A stretch of DNA of 16,920 nucleotides from Methanobacteriota archaeon (GTDB lineage Archaea > Thermoplasmatota > Poseidoniia > MGIII > CG-Epi1). The position numbers were made by a program, and so were the translations under genes. Of the stretch, positions 7,740 through 14,901 are shown piece by piece. The notes beneath the pieces were generated by a model. That model saw only the letters and a list, made by a program, of their open reading frames with translations, did no database searches and was not told the DNA's origin. The DNA is taken from contig PBPR01000016.1 of the NCBI GenBank assembly GCA_002724775.1, positions 50,028-66,947 on the forward strand. The letters run 5' to 3'. Every line of letters starts with the position of its first letter. Positions within the stretch are counted from its first letter, which is position 1.

Positions 7740-8786
7740 ATGATGGAAAGATTAGAAAGTTTTGATAGCAGTGACTTGATGGAATTTATTACAGCACCTC
7801 AGGTTAAGCTGGTTGGTACCGGCGGAGCAGGGAATAATATACTTAACAGGTTATTTAGTCGACGTGTCAAAGGTGTTGAAACAATAGCACTTAACACGGA
7901 TGCCAATCACCTCAATCAGTGCAAAGCGCATGTGAGAAAGGTACTCGGAGCAAAAGTAACAAAGGGTAGAGGTGCCGGTGGTGATCCATATATTGGGAAA
8001 AGATGTGCAGAAGATGATGAGGAAGATATAAGAAGTAAATTGAGTGACGGAGATATTATTTTTGTGATTGCAGGAATGGGTGGCGGTACGGGAACAGGGA
8101 GTGCACCAGTTATTGCTAAGTATGCAAAAGAGACAGATGCTGTTGTCGTAGGGGTTGCTATTTTGCCTTTTAGAGAAGAGGGCTTATCTCGGCGTAAAGT
8201 AGCTCTGGAAGGGCTAGCAGAGTTAAAGAAAAACTGTGATTGTGTAATAGAGTTAGATAATGAAAAATTGAACGAATTAACCGATGGTGATTATCCTATT
8301 CAGAAAGCTTTTAGTGTAATGTCAGACTTAGTTTCAGGTATAGTTCAATCTCTATCAGAGGTAGTAACAGAACCTTCGATGATTAATGTTGACTTTGCAG
8401 ACTTGAAAAAAATCATTGAGGCTGGAGGTACAGCTAAAGTGCTATACGGTGAATCCGATGGTTCCGATCCGGGTAGCGTTTTAGATTCAGTTTTAGGAAA
8501 CCCCCTATTAGGGAATAATTACAAAGGTGCAGAGGCAGTTCTTCTTCATATTGCTGCAGGTAGCGAATTTGCGATGAGCGATTGTCACGAAGTACTCTCA
8601 GCCCTTAAGTATGATTTGGCGGAAGATGCCAATTTGATTTGGGGATTAAGAACAGATGATTCAATGTCAACTAAAGTTAAGGTCGTTATGCTTGTTTCAG
8701 CTATTCCAGATAGTGAACACGACTTGAGCACCGATGTTGATAAAGAACTGAATTCTTTGGGCTCATCACTACCGATGATAAACTAA
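7740..8786 (+). CDS. ftsZ: Cell-division GTPase FtsZ (probably FtsZ2-like)
   Basis: FtsZ is a tubulin-like GTPase that polymerises into the division ring. The 348-residue protein shows the N-terminal nucleotide loop GTGGAGNN (26-33), the tubulin signature GGGTGTG (114-120), and the catalytic T7 loop NVDFAD (216-221, with D218 and D221) that completes the GTPase site of the next subunit. All key residues are present, so an active polymerising FtsZ is expected rather than a CetZ-type relative. The variable C-terminal tail is short, ending SLPMIN, and I see no bacterial-style FtsA/ZipA-binding peptide. The ATG at 7740 follows the RHH stop by 2 bp, with a second in-frame ATG at 7743; the spacing implies translational coupling. 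The stop overlaps the end of the convergent Nudix gene by 4 bp. The FtsZ2 assignment rests mainly on the CdrS-like partner and is less certain than the family call. Confidence 0.92.
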   Translation: MMERLESFDSSDLMEFITAPQVKLVGTGGAGNNILNRLFSRRVKGVETIALNTDANHLNQCKAHVRKVLGAKVTKGRGAGGDPYIGKRCAEDDEEDIRSKLSDGDIIFVIAGMGGGTGTGSAPVIAKYAKETDAVVVGVAILPFREEGLSRRKVALEGLAELKKNCDCVIELDNEKLNELTDGDYPIQKAFSVMSDLVSGIVQSLSEVVTEPSMINVDFADLKKIIEAGGTAKVLYGESDGSDPGSVLDSVLGNPLLGNNYKGAEAVLLHIAAGSEFAMSDCHEVLSALKYDLAEDANLIWGLRTDDSMSTKVKVVMLVSAIPDSEHDLSTDVDKELNSLGSSLPMIN

Positions 8787-9328
8787 TTTTTTTTAATTAT
8801 ATCGTAAAGCCGGAATGCAGACAATACCAGACTGTGTCTTATGATGCCTTTATCAATATAGTCATTTACTTTAGTTTCACTAATTATGTCAACTTCGATG
8901 TCTTCGCCAGGGTCTAGGTTTTGTTCACTTACTTTTTCACAATTGTCAACAAGTATAGTGTGGCATTTATTTGTTTGAAACGCAGGATTAGGGTCGACAC
9001 ATCCCAAATATTGCGGATTTTTTCCTACATACCCAGTTTCTTCTTGGAGTTCGCGAATTCCAGCTTCAATTGGTTCCTCGCCTTCCTCAATAATTCCCCC
9101 GGGTATCTCGAGTTCAAAATTTGCAGTTCCAAATCTGTATTGTTTAACCATTACAATTTTATTTTCAGATGTTAGTGCTATAATGTTAATCCAATCTTTA
9201 CCATCCAACAAAATAAATGGATGATGTTTACCCGTCCTAGGAGACTCTGAAACTACTTCTCTCATACTGAATATTCTAAAATCTCCAGCTGGTTTTTCAG
9301 AAATAGTTTTCCACTTCTTATTATTCAA
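8783..9328 (-). CDS. Nudix hydrolase, ADP-ribose pyrophosphatase-like
   Basis: This 181-residue Nudix protein carries a complete Nudix box at residues 78-100 (G78, E84, R92 E93 L94, E96 E97, G99). Those residues bind metal and cleave nucleoside diphosphates linked to another group. The overall pattern, with VKQYRFGTANFELEIPGG before the box, resembles ADP-ribose/ADP-sugar pyrophosphatases; the substrate is inferred. The start is the TTG at 9328: an in-frame TAA lies immediately upstream (9329-9331) and the next internal ATG would delete about 20 conserved-looking residues. This TTG overlaps the TGA of the upstream FKBP gene as TTGA, so the two are probably translationally coupled. Its 3' end overlaps the ftsZ stop on the other strand by 4 bp. 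Confidence 0.85.
   Translation of the reverse strand: MNNKKWKTISEKPAGDFRIFSMREVVSESPRTGKHHPFILLDGKDWINIIALTSENKIVMVKQYRFGTANFELEIPGGIIEEGEEPIEAGIRELQEETGYVGKNPQYLGCVDPNPAFQTNKCHTILVDNCEKVSEQNLDPGEDIEVDIISETKVNDYIDKGIIRHSLVLSAFRLYDIIKKN
8787..8794 (+). terminator. Oligo-T terminator of the RHH-ftsZ operon
   Basis: Eight T residues follow the ftsZ stop codon directly. Oligo-T runs are the usual intrinsic terminator for archaeal RNA polymerase. The run also encodes the last lysine codons of the convergent Nudix gene, so one sequence appears to serve both strands. Confidence 0.5.
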
Positions 9329-10230
9329 TTAATATTTACCATTTCGATTAGGAAAATTAAATCTTCGCCTGCTAAATCACTAGTACTAGATCCAGCCTCT
9401 CCGTATGCTTGATTTGCTGGAATTCTGACGGCTAATGTTTGTCCTTCGTACATTCCAATCATCTTTGAATCAAATCCATCAATCATACCTTTACTACCTT
9501 GGCAATTTTCAGAAGGATTATTTGCCTCAACACATCCAATGTGACGTGCTTCTAATGTGTCAATGTGTCTATTGCTATCTGTTACTCCATCTCTTCTGTA
9601 TACATAATTGTCCCATACGTACTCCATGCTGCTATCAAATAATTTTGCGTTACTTGCTAAAATTCCAGCATAGTGAACGTCTACTGTATCTCCAACCTCA
9701 GTTAAATTTCCAAAATTTGAATCTGTATTAACATTTAACTTAACTTCGGCTTTTTTAGTTGGATCTCCTCCAGATGTGACTTCCATAAATGCATAAAGTA
9801 AACCTTCTGCTGACGCAGATGTTTTGACATTTATGATCAATGGTTTTCTCACATCTTTTCCAAGCATTAGAGTTCCATAACCACTTTCAATACTAATTGA
9901 AAATCCTCCGTCATTAGATTTTGTTGAAACCGTGAAAGTATCTGTAACTGAACCTGTATTTTTTACTAATAATATAAAATCTGTCTCACCCCCAGGCTCA
10001 GCGCTGTGGTCGTTTGTTACTAGTTCTGCCTCAACTCCGTATGTAGGGTTTGTTACAGTTTCCTCAGTATCTACCATAGATGTCAGGTATAGCCCACTTC
10101 CAATTAGTATAACAACTAAAAGAAGGGCTATCAAGGCCGGCTTTGAATCAGGTCTTGAAGCATCCAGTTTTCCCTCACGATAATTTGCTGGTTTGTTTAC
10201 CTTATTCCTTCTCCTGCTTCTCTTTGCCAT
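9325..10230 (-). CDS. Membrane-anchored FKBP-type peptidyl-prolyl isomerase
   Basis: The 301-residue protein has a basic, likely cytoplasmic N-terminus (AKRSRRRNK), one transmembrane segment at about 31-52 (PALIALLLVVILIGSGLYL), a beta-sandwich similar to APHP/NEW3 domains (about 60-168, with FILLVKNTGSVTDTFTV), and a C-terminal FKBP domain (about 176-301). FKBP features are VDVHYAGIL (183-191), LFDSSME, GMIDGFDSKMIGM and RIPANQAYGE. The isomerase domain would face outward and help fold secreted proteins. An insertion of about 45 residues between LFDSS and GMIDGF, holding two cysteines (C233, C243), is the site where archaeal FKBPs carry an insert-in-flap. The start is ATG 10230. The gene is coupled to the downstream Nudix gene through TTGA. 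The role in surface-protein folding is inferred. Confidence 0.85.
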   Translation of the reverse strand: MAKRSRRRNKVNKPANYREGKLDASRPDSKPALIALLLVVILIGSGLYLTSMVDTEETVTNPTYGVEAELVTNDHSAEPGGETDFILLVKNTGSVTDTFTVSTKSNDGGFSISIESGYGTLMLGKDVRKPLIINVKTSASAEGLLYAFMEVTSGGDPTKKAEVKLNVNTDSNFGNLTEVGDTVDVHYAGILASNAKLFDSSMEYVWDNYVYRRDGVTDSNRHIDTLEARHIGCVEANNPSENCQGSKGMIDGFDSKMIGMYEGQTLAVRIPANQAYGEAGSSTSDLAGEDLIFLIEMVNIN

Positions 10231-10253
10231 AATTTAATCTACGAAAATGCCTT

Positions 10254-10259
10254 AAAAAA
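10254..10259 (-). promoter_or_regulatory. T6 tract between prodh and fkbp: terminator and/or TATA-like box
   Basis: On the minus strand TTTTTTAA lies about 9 nt after the proline dehydrogenase stop and about 25 bp before the FKBP start at 10230. It could terminate the first transcript, act as the box A of a leaderless FKBP mRNA, or both. The sequence does not decide. Confidence 0.35.
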
Positions 10260-10267
10260 GCTGATGC

Positions 10268-11182
10268 TTAATTGCGATGCTTAGATTTGAAAACTAACGC
10301 TTTCAAAGTATCTTTCCAAATGTCGGGATTTTCTCTAATTCTTCTAAGTGAATATGGGTACCAATCTGGACCATATGGAATGTAATATCTAACAGTGTAG
10401 CCTTTCGAAACTAATTCGTCTAAAGTTTTGTCAATAGGAACTCCAGACAAAGCCTGGAATTCACAATTTTTCTTTGAGTAATTATATTTTTCAAGTAGCT
10501 TTTCCAAACGCTCTATAATCCAAATATCATGTGTAGCAAAACAAGAATAAACATCATTTTTAATCATCTTTTCTGCACACTTCAGAAAGTTTTCTCTTAT
10601 TTCTTGGTAGTCTTGAATTGCAATTTCTTTACTCTCTTTGTAGGCCCCTTTGCACAATCTTATATTTGTGTTCGGATTTTTTAGTAAGTCTATGTCCGAA
10701 CTTGATCTATGCATATAGGCTTGTAACACGGTTCCGCAATTAGGGTAATATTTTACGGCTTTTTTACACATTTTTATTGTTAATTCAGTGACCTCAGAGT
10801 CTTCCATATCCATTCGAATAAACGTATTGTATGCTCTTGCTTTATCTAGTATTACGCTTAAATTGTCCCAACATAATCCTTCATCGACTTTTAAACCTAA
10901 AGCAGTCAACTTTAGAGATACATTGCATTTAACTCCTGCATTAGCTATGCCTTCAATTAAATCACAATATGATTTAGTTGTTTTAGTAATGCCCCTTCGA
11001 TTTTTAACTTCTTCACCCAATAAATCTAGAGTGCCAACAAAGCCTTTTTTGTTCAATTTGCGTACAAGGTCGATGCCGTCTTCCAGTTTATCTCCTGCAA
11101 CATATACTGCAGCTATTCTTCCAATTATAAATTTAGGCATCCAAGGAGATGTGCTTACTACTATCTTGTTCAGAATGCCCAT
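10268..11182 (-). CDS. Proline dehydrogenase (FAD-dependent, monofunctional)
   Basis: Proline dehydrogenase oxidises L-proline to pyrroline-5-carboxylate with FAD, the first step of proline catabolism to glutamate. The 304-residue protein is one TIM-barrel PRODH domain with the family's conserved runs: SLKLTALG (89-96), RMDMEDS (123-129), RLCKGAYKES (175-184), ATHD (216-219), and the signature YIPYGPDWYPYSLRRIRENP (267-286), whose arginines contact the substrate carboxylate. The length matches single-domain bacterial PRODH, not bifunctional PutA. No pyrroline-5-carboxylate dehydrogenase lies in the window. The start is ATG 11182; an in-frame TTG at 11191 adds three residues and is less likely. 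A T/A-rich box at 11204-11215 suits a leaderless start. The gene is divergent from isocitrate dehydrogenase, which uses 2-oxoglutarate's precursor, so a shared amino-acid/TCA theme is inferred. Confidence 0.88.
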   Translation of the reverse strand: MGILNKIVVSTSPWMPKFIIGRIAAVYVAGDKLEDGIDLVRKLNKKGFVGTLDLLGEEVKNRRGITKTTKSYCDLIEGIANAGVKCNVSLKLTALGLKVDEGLCWDNLSVILDKARAYNTFIRMDMEDSEVTELTIKMCKKAVKYYPNCGTVLQAYMHRSSSDIDLLKNPNTNIRLCKGAYKESKEIAIQDYQEIRENFLKCAEKMIKNDVYSCFATHDIWIIERLEKLLEKYNYSKKNCEFQALSGVPIDKTLDELVSKGYTVRYYIPYGPDWYPYSLRRIRENPDIWKDTLKALVFKSKHRN

Positions 11183-11203
11183 TATTGTCAATGTAAAAGT
11201 GTG

Positions 11204-11215
11204 TTTATTATTTTA
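11204..11215 (-). promoter_or_regulatory. Candidate TATA box for proline dehydrogenase
   Basis: On the minus strand TAAAATAATAAA lies 22-33 bp before ATG 11182, which fits a leaderless transcript. It shares a 74-bp divergent region with the isocitrate dehydrogenase promoter. Confidence 0.4.
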
Positions 11216-11229
11216 GTGTCCGAGACCGA

Positions 11230-11235
11230 TTTATA
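11230..11235 (+). promoter_or_regulatory. Candidate TATA box for isocitrate dehydrogenase
   Basis: TTTATA ends 21 bp before ATG 11257, placing the expected transcription start at or very near the start codon. No Shine-Dalgarno-like sequence precedes the ATG, which agrees with leaderless translation. Confidence 0.5.
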
Positions 11236-11256
11236 CAGCGTTGCATAGCACAACTT

Positions 11257-12483
11257 ATGTCCCCTTCATCAGTGACGTGTGAGAATGGAAAGTTAGATGT
11301 ACCTAACAACCCGATAATTCCAGTAATAATTGGAGATGGAATAGGATTAGATGTGACTCCTGTTGCAACTAAAGTTCTGGATGCTGCAGTTTCTAAGGCC
11401 TACTCAGGGGAAAAATCAATATCTTGGTTAGAAGTTCACGCAGGTGAGGCTTCTTTTGAACAAACAGGTGAATGGCTTCCAGAATCGACACTTGATTCTA
11501 TTAGAGAGCATTTAGTAGCACTTAAAGGTCCTTTGACAACACCAGTAGGCGGCGGCTTTAGGAGCCTTAATGTGACATTGAGACAGAAATTAGATCTTTT
11601 TGCATGCGTTCGGCCAGTAGTTTGGTTTGAGGGAGTCCCAAGTCCTGTTAGAAACCCAGGCGAAGTAGATATGGTGATTTTTAGAGAGAATACTGAAGAC
11701 ATTTACGCAGGAATCGAGTGGCAAGCCGGGACAGATGAAGTAAAGAAAGTTCTTAAGTTCCTTCAAGAAGAGATGAATGTCTCACAGATAAGATTTCCAG
11801 ATACAAGCTCTTTGGGCGTTAAACCTGTTTCGAGTGAAGGAACTAAGAGGCTAGTTCGAGCTTCTTTGAACTACGCAATTGATAACGACAAGTCTTCAGT
11901 CACTTTGGTTCACAAAGGTAACATTATGAAATTTACAGAGGGCGGATTTCGTGACTGGGGTTATGAAATTTCAAGAGAGGAGTTTGGAGCTAAACCATTA
12001 GATGGAGGCCCTTGGCACATATTTAAGAACCCAAAAACAGGTAATGATATTATCGTAAAAGATGTGATCGCAGATGCCATGCTTCAACAAATTTTAACAC
12101 GACCTTCAGAGTATGATATAATCACAACTCTGAATTTGAATGGAGATTATATTTCAGACGCTCTAGCAGCTCAAGTTGGTGGCATAGGAATAGCTCCTGG
12201 TGCTAATATTAATTACGATTCAGGACATGCTTTGTTTGAAGCAACTCACGGCACAGCTCCAAAATATGCAGGACAAGACAAAGTAAATCCAGGTTCTGTA
12301 ATTTTATCAGGTGAGATGCTCTTGAGATATCTAGGCTGGAAAGAGGCTGCAGATTTAATTATTGATGGTATGCAAAAAACAATTGGAGCTAAAACAGTCA
12401 CATATGATTTTGAGAGGCTAATGGATGGCGCTAAGTTATTGAAATGTAGTGAATTTGGTGATGCCATTATAGACAATTTGTGA
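11257..12483 (+). CDS. icd: NADP-dependent isocitrate dehydrogenase (E. coli Icd type)
   Basis: Icd converts isocitrate to 2-oxoglutarate and CO2 with NADP in the TCA cycle. The 408-residue protein closely resembles E. coli Icd (416 residues) throughout. The phosphate-loop region RSLNVTLRQ (102-110) has S103 at the position of E. coli Ser113, the serine phosphorylated by AceK. Catalytic Y150 and K220 match Tyr160 and Lys230. The NADP-selecting residues of E. coli (Lys344, Tyr345, Val351, Tyr391, Arg395) are all present at a constant offset as K336, Y337, V343, Y383 and R387, so NADP rather than NAD is expected. It is not isopropylmalate or homoisocitrate dehydrogenase: the substrate loop reads SLNV. 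Its TGA overlaps the GTG start of the next gene (GTGA). No aceK lies in the window. The likeness to bacterial Icd suggests acquisition from bacteria (inference). Confidence 0.94.
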   Translation: MSPSSVTCENGKLDVPNNPIIPVIIGDGIGLDVTPVATKVLDAAVSKAYSGEKSISWLEVHAGEASFEQTGEWLPESTLDSIREHLVALKGPLTTPVGGGFRSLNVTLRQKLDLFACVRPVVWFEGVPSPVRNPGEVDMVIFRENTEDIYAGIEWQAGTDEVKKVLKFLQEEMNVSQIRFPDTSSLGVKPVSSEGTKRLVRASLNYAIDNDKSSVTLVHKGNIMKFTEGGFRDWGYEISREEFGAKPLDGGPWHIFKNPKTGNDIIVKDVIADAMLQQILTRPSEYDIITTLNLNGDYISDALAAQVGGIGIAPGANINYDSGHALFEATHGTAPKYAGQDKVNPGSVILSGEMLLRYLGWKEAADLIIDGMQKTIGAKTVTYDFERLMDGAKLLKCSEFGDAIIDNL

Positions 12484-13445
12484 ATCTTCAAGAAATTAAG
12501 AATATTGCTACTTCAGAAGAATTAATTGATAGAGCCTTGAGAAGAGCTTCTAAGGTTGAAGAAAAGGTTAGAAATCCAGATTATAGGGCCAGATTAACTG
12601 CAGTAAGAAAAATACATTCTGTAGCAGACAATCTAGCTAATCCAATGATTAGTTATGTTAAGGCATTTCCATCATTTGATAGCATCCATCCTTTTGACAG
12701 AGAGATAATTGATCTTACTGTCGGTGTTGATAAACTCAAAAAATCGTTGGGAGCAGTAGACTGGGCCAGAAAGGAAATTTTAATGATTTCTACAAAGTAC
12801 GTTCCAAGAGCTAGAGCCAGAAAGAGTGCTGAAAACACAATTAAAATAATGAGCGAAGCTTACACAAAGATGACGAATGTAGTCAGACAAATTTCAAAAA
12901 GTTTTGATTTCTTAATATCAGCTAGATCGATTTTCCGAAATTTACCAAACGTAGATACGGAATCATCAATAGCTGTTTTTGCGGGTGCGCCTAATGTAGG
13001 CAAATCCAGCCTTATAGGTGCAATTTCTTCCGGTAAACCAGAAGTTAAAAGCTATCCTTTTACGACAAAGGCAGTCTCTTTGGGACATGTGAAGAAGAAG
13101 TATTCCGTTTTACAGGTAATGGATACTCCAGGATTGTTAGATCGTTCAGATTCAGAGAGAAATGATATGGAAAAGCAAGGAATAGCTGCATTTGACTTTT
13201 TAGATCCTATTATAGTTTTCTTAACAGACTTGACAGGTACGTCGGGTTATTCTTTGCAGATGCAGACCAATCTACGTGACGAGCTTAAATTGAGATATCC
13301 CGATTGTGAATGGGTCGATGTTTTTAGTAAAAAGGATTTAGATTTTGAAGATGAATTGGATATTGATAGTGCAATCGAAGTTTCAGCGTATAAAGATGAG
13401 GGCGTTGATAGGCTTAAAGATGAATTATTGAATCTTATTCCTTAA
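12480..13445 (+). CDS. NOG1-family GTPase (ribosome assembly)
   Basis: NOG1 GTPases act in large-subunit ribosome assembly in eukaryotes and have archaeal relatives. The 321-residue protein has the NOG1 layout: an N-terminal helical region (1-160), then a TRAFAC GTPase domain with G1 GAPNVGKSS (169-177), the G2 region SYPFTTKAV (191-199), G3 DTPGLLDR (215-222), G4 SKKD (283-286) and G5 SAY (302-304). The G4 motif has S in place of the usual N of NKxD, which may weaken or alter guanine recognition. Translation probably starts at the GTG at 12480, four bases into the icd stop (GTGA), so it is coupled to icd. The functional link to icd is not obvious; the pairing may only reflect operon economy. 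The 3' end overlaps the convergent guaB gene by 11 bp. Confidence 0.88.
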   Translation: MNLQEIKNIATSEELIDRALRRASKVEEKVRNPDYRARLTAVRKIHSVADNLANPMISYVKAFPSFDSIHPFDREIIDLTVGVDKLKKSLGAVDWARKEILMISTKYVPRARARKSAENTIKIMSEAYTKMTNVVRQISKSFDFLISARSIFRNLPNVDTESSIAVFAGAPNVGKSSLIGAISSGKPEVKSYPFTTKAVSLGHVKKKYSVLQVMDTPGLLDRSDSERNDMEKQGIAAFDFLDPIIVFLTDLTGTSGYSLQMQTNLRDELKLRYPDCEWVDVFSKKDLDFEDELDIDSAIEVSAYKDEGVDRLKDELLNLIP

Positions 13446-14868
13446 CTTCCATGTCATGAGTGTCTCCTACTATGTTCTGTGTAAATGGAGACATTAACTC
13501 AATAACAGCTTTATCGTGGTAGTCATTCAGATTCATACAGCCAGTGTTGCTTAGAGCAGCTTTAATTTTACGAATATCTTGTTTTAGTTTTGGTTTTAGC
13601 CTTCCCCAATTTTCAACGGTACCTTCTTCACCTTCTGCAAAAAATGTTTTTCTAGCTACGTGTCCATATCTATCTAAATTACGTGCCCGAGCAGATCCTT
13701 CCCCCCAAGTTGCTACATATTTAATGTCGGGTTCATGTGTAGTTAGTTGCATGTTTGAGTCATATTTTTCACCCTCTGCTTCAAAGAAATGGTTGAAATA
13801 TCCTCCCATCATCACGGCATCTGCAACACTCAATGCAATAATCATGCTTCCGGCATCAGATACTCCTCCATCTATAACAATTGAAACGTATTTGCCGGTT
13901 TCTTCAAGATAATCGGCACGGGCTCTTTCGACTTCCATCAAAGCTGTCATGGGTGCTCTTCCTGTTGCTTTTTCTCTTTGAGTTGTACATATTGAACCAG
14001 ATGACATTCCAACTTTTACTACGTCTGCACCATTATCCATTAGAAACCTAGCACCGGAATAAGTGATAACATTCCCTGCGCAAATTGGTTTTCCCAAATT
14101 CATTTTTGTGTATTCTTTCAAAACTTTGGATGTAAATTCATTGTATGCGTCTGAGGTATCTATTACAAATATGTCTGCACCAGCATCGTTACATGCCTTA
14201 ACACGCTTTTTCCATCCCTTATGTGTTGATATTGCAGCCCCAACTACGATGTTTTCAACATCTTTCTTAAATGCTATTTTGACCAGTCTACCTAGATCAT
14301 CTAATACAATAAGATAATTTTTCTCTTGAAGCTCCTTTTTAGCTTCCTTCACAGTTATATTTGCCTTTTTCGTATGAGGCAACTCTTCAACTTTTGTCAT
14401 AACTGACAAAACATTTTCTGCAGGAGTTTCATTACTTTCTAAGTATTTGTCGAAGTTGAAAAGACCTAGAAATACATTATTTCTATCCGTTATTGGAATT
14501 TTAGAATGACCGTGTTTTTCAACAAGTCTTACAGCTTCGTCAATTGTTGCATTATCTCTGATAGAAACTGGATCCTCTACAAAACCCATTTCATATCCTT
14601 TGATTTTATCAATGATTTCAACTTGCTCTTTGACAGAAAGTCTTGCAGGTAGAACTCCTAATCCACCTTCTTTCCCTAGCGCAAGTGCCATCTCATAGCC
14701 AGTTACAGATGTCATTGCAGCACTTAAAAATGGAATTCCTAGCTCTAACTTTCCTAAATTAGATTTTAGGTTGATATTGTTTAAATTACAATTTTTAGTA
14801 GTAAAATCGGTTAAAAGACTAAATTCGCTAAAAGTTCGTCCAGGTTCCAATATAACTTTCTTAGCCAT
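13435..14868 (-). CDS. guaB: IMP dehydrogenase with CBS domains, Tritrichomonas-type flap
   Basis: IMP dehydrogenase oxidises IMP to XMP with NAD, the committed step of guanine nucleotide synthesis. The 477-residue protein is a TIM barrel interrupted by a CBS pair (about 95-205). The catalytic loop GSICTT (291-296) holds the nucleophile C294. The mobile flap reads WGEGSARARNLDRYGH (388-403), with the catalytic Arg-Tyr pair R400-Y401. It matches, from memory, the WGEGSxRARNWQRYD flap of Tritrichomonas foetus IMPDH rather than the YRGMGS flap of most archaeal and bacterial enzymes. EGEEG (412-416) resembles the monovalent-cation-site region. These points favour true IMPDH over a GMP reductase-like relative. 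The start is ATG 14868, 33 bp downstream of guaC; a T/A-rich stretch in the gap could give it its own promoter. The 3' end overlaps the NOG1 gene by 11 bp. Confidence 0.88.
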   Translation of the reverse strand: MAKKVILEPGRTFSEFSLLTDFTTKNCNLNNINLKSNLGKLELGIPFLSAAMTSVTGYEMALALGKEGGLGVLPARLSVKEQVEIIDKIKGYEMGFVEDPVSIRDNATIDEAVRLVEKHGHSKIPITDRNNVFLGLFNFDKYLESNETPAENVLSVMTKVEELPHTKKANITVKEAKKELQEKNYLIVLDDLGRLVKIAFKKDVENIVVGAAISTHKGWKKRVKACNDAGADIFVIDTSDAYNEFTSKVLKEYTKMNLGKPICAGNVITYSGARFLMDNGADVVKVGMSSGSICTTQREKATGRAPMTALMEVERARADYLEETGKYVSIVIDGGVSDAGSMIIALSVADAVMMGGYFNHFFEAEGEKYDSNMQLTTHEPDIKYVATWGEGSARARNLDRYGHVARKTFFAEGEEGTVENWGRLKPKLKQDIRKIKAALSNTGCMNLNDYHDKAVIELMSPFTQNIVGDTHDMEVKE

Positions 14869-14901
14869 ATTATCCCTTCGTAAGGAGATTTATTAAACTA
14901 T

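Noticed and set aside
11183-11191. TTG start for proline dehydrogenase.
   Set aside because: The ATG three codons later is preferred; the TTG has no ribosome-binding site and adds nothing recognisable.
10788-11216. A 142-codon open frame opposite proline dehydrogenase.
   Set aside because: Antisense shadow of a strongly supported gene; low-complexity Ser/Leu-rich translation.
11257-12483. Isopropylmalate or homoisocitrate dehydrogenase identity.
   Set aside because: The SLNVTLRQ substrate loop and the full E. coli Icd NADP-residue set point to isocitrate dehydrogenase.
13544-13912. A 122-codon open frame opposite guaB.
   Set aside because: Antisense shadow; no domain, promoter or ribosome-binding site seen.
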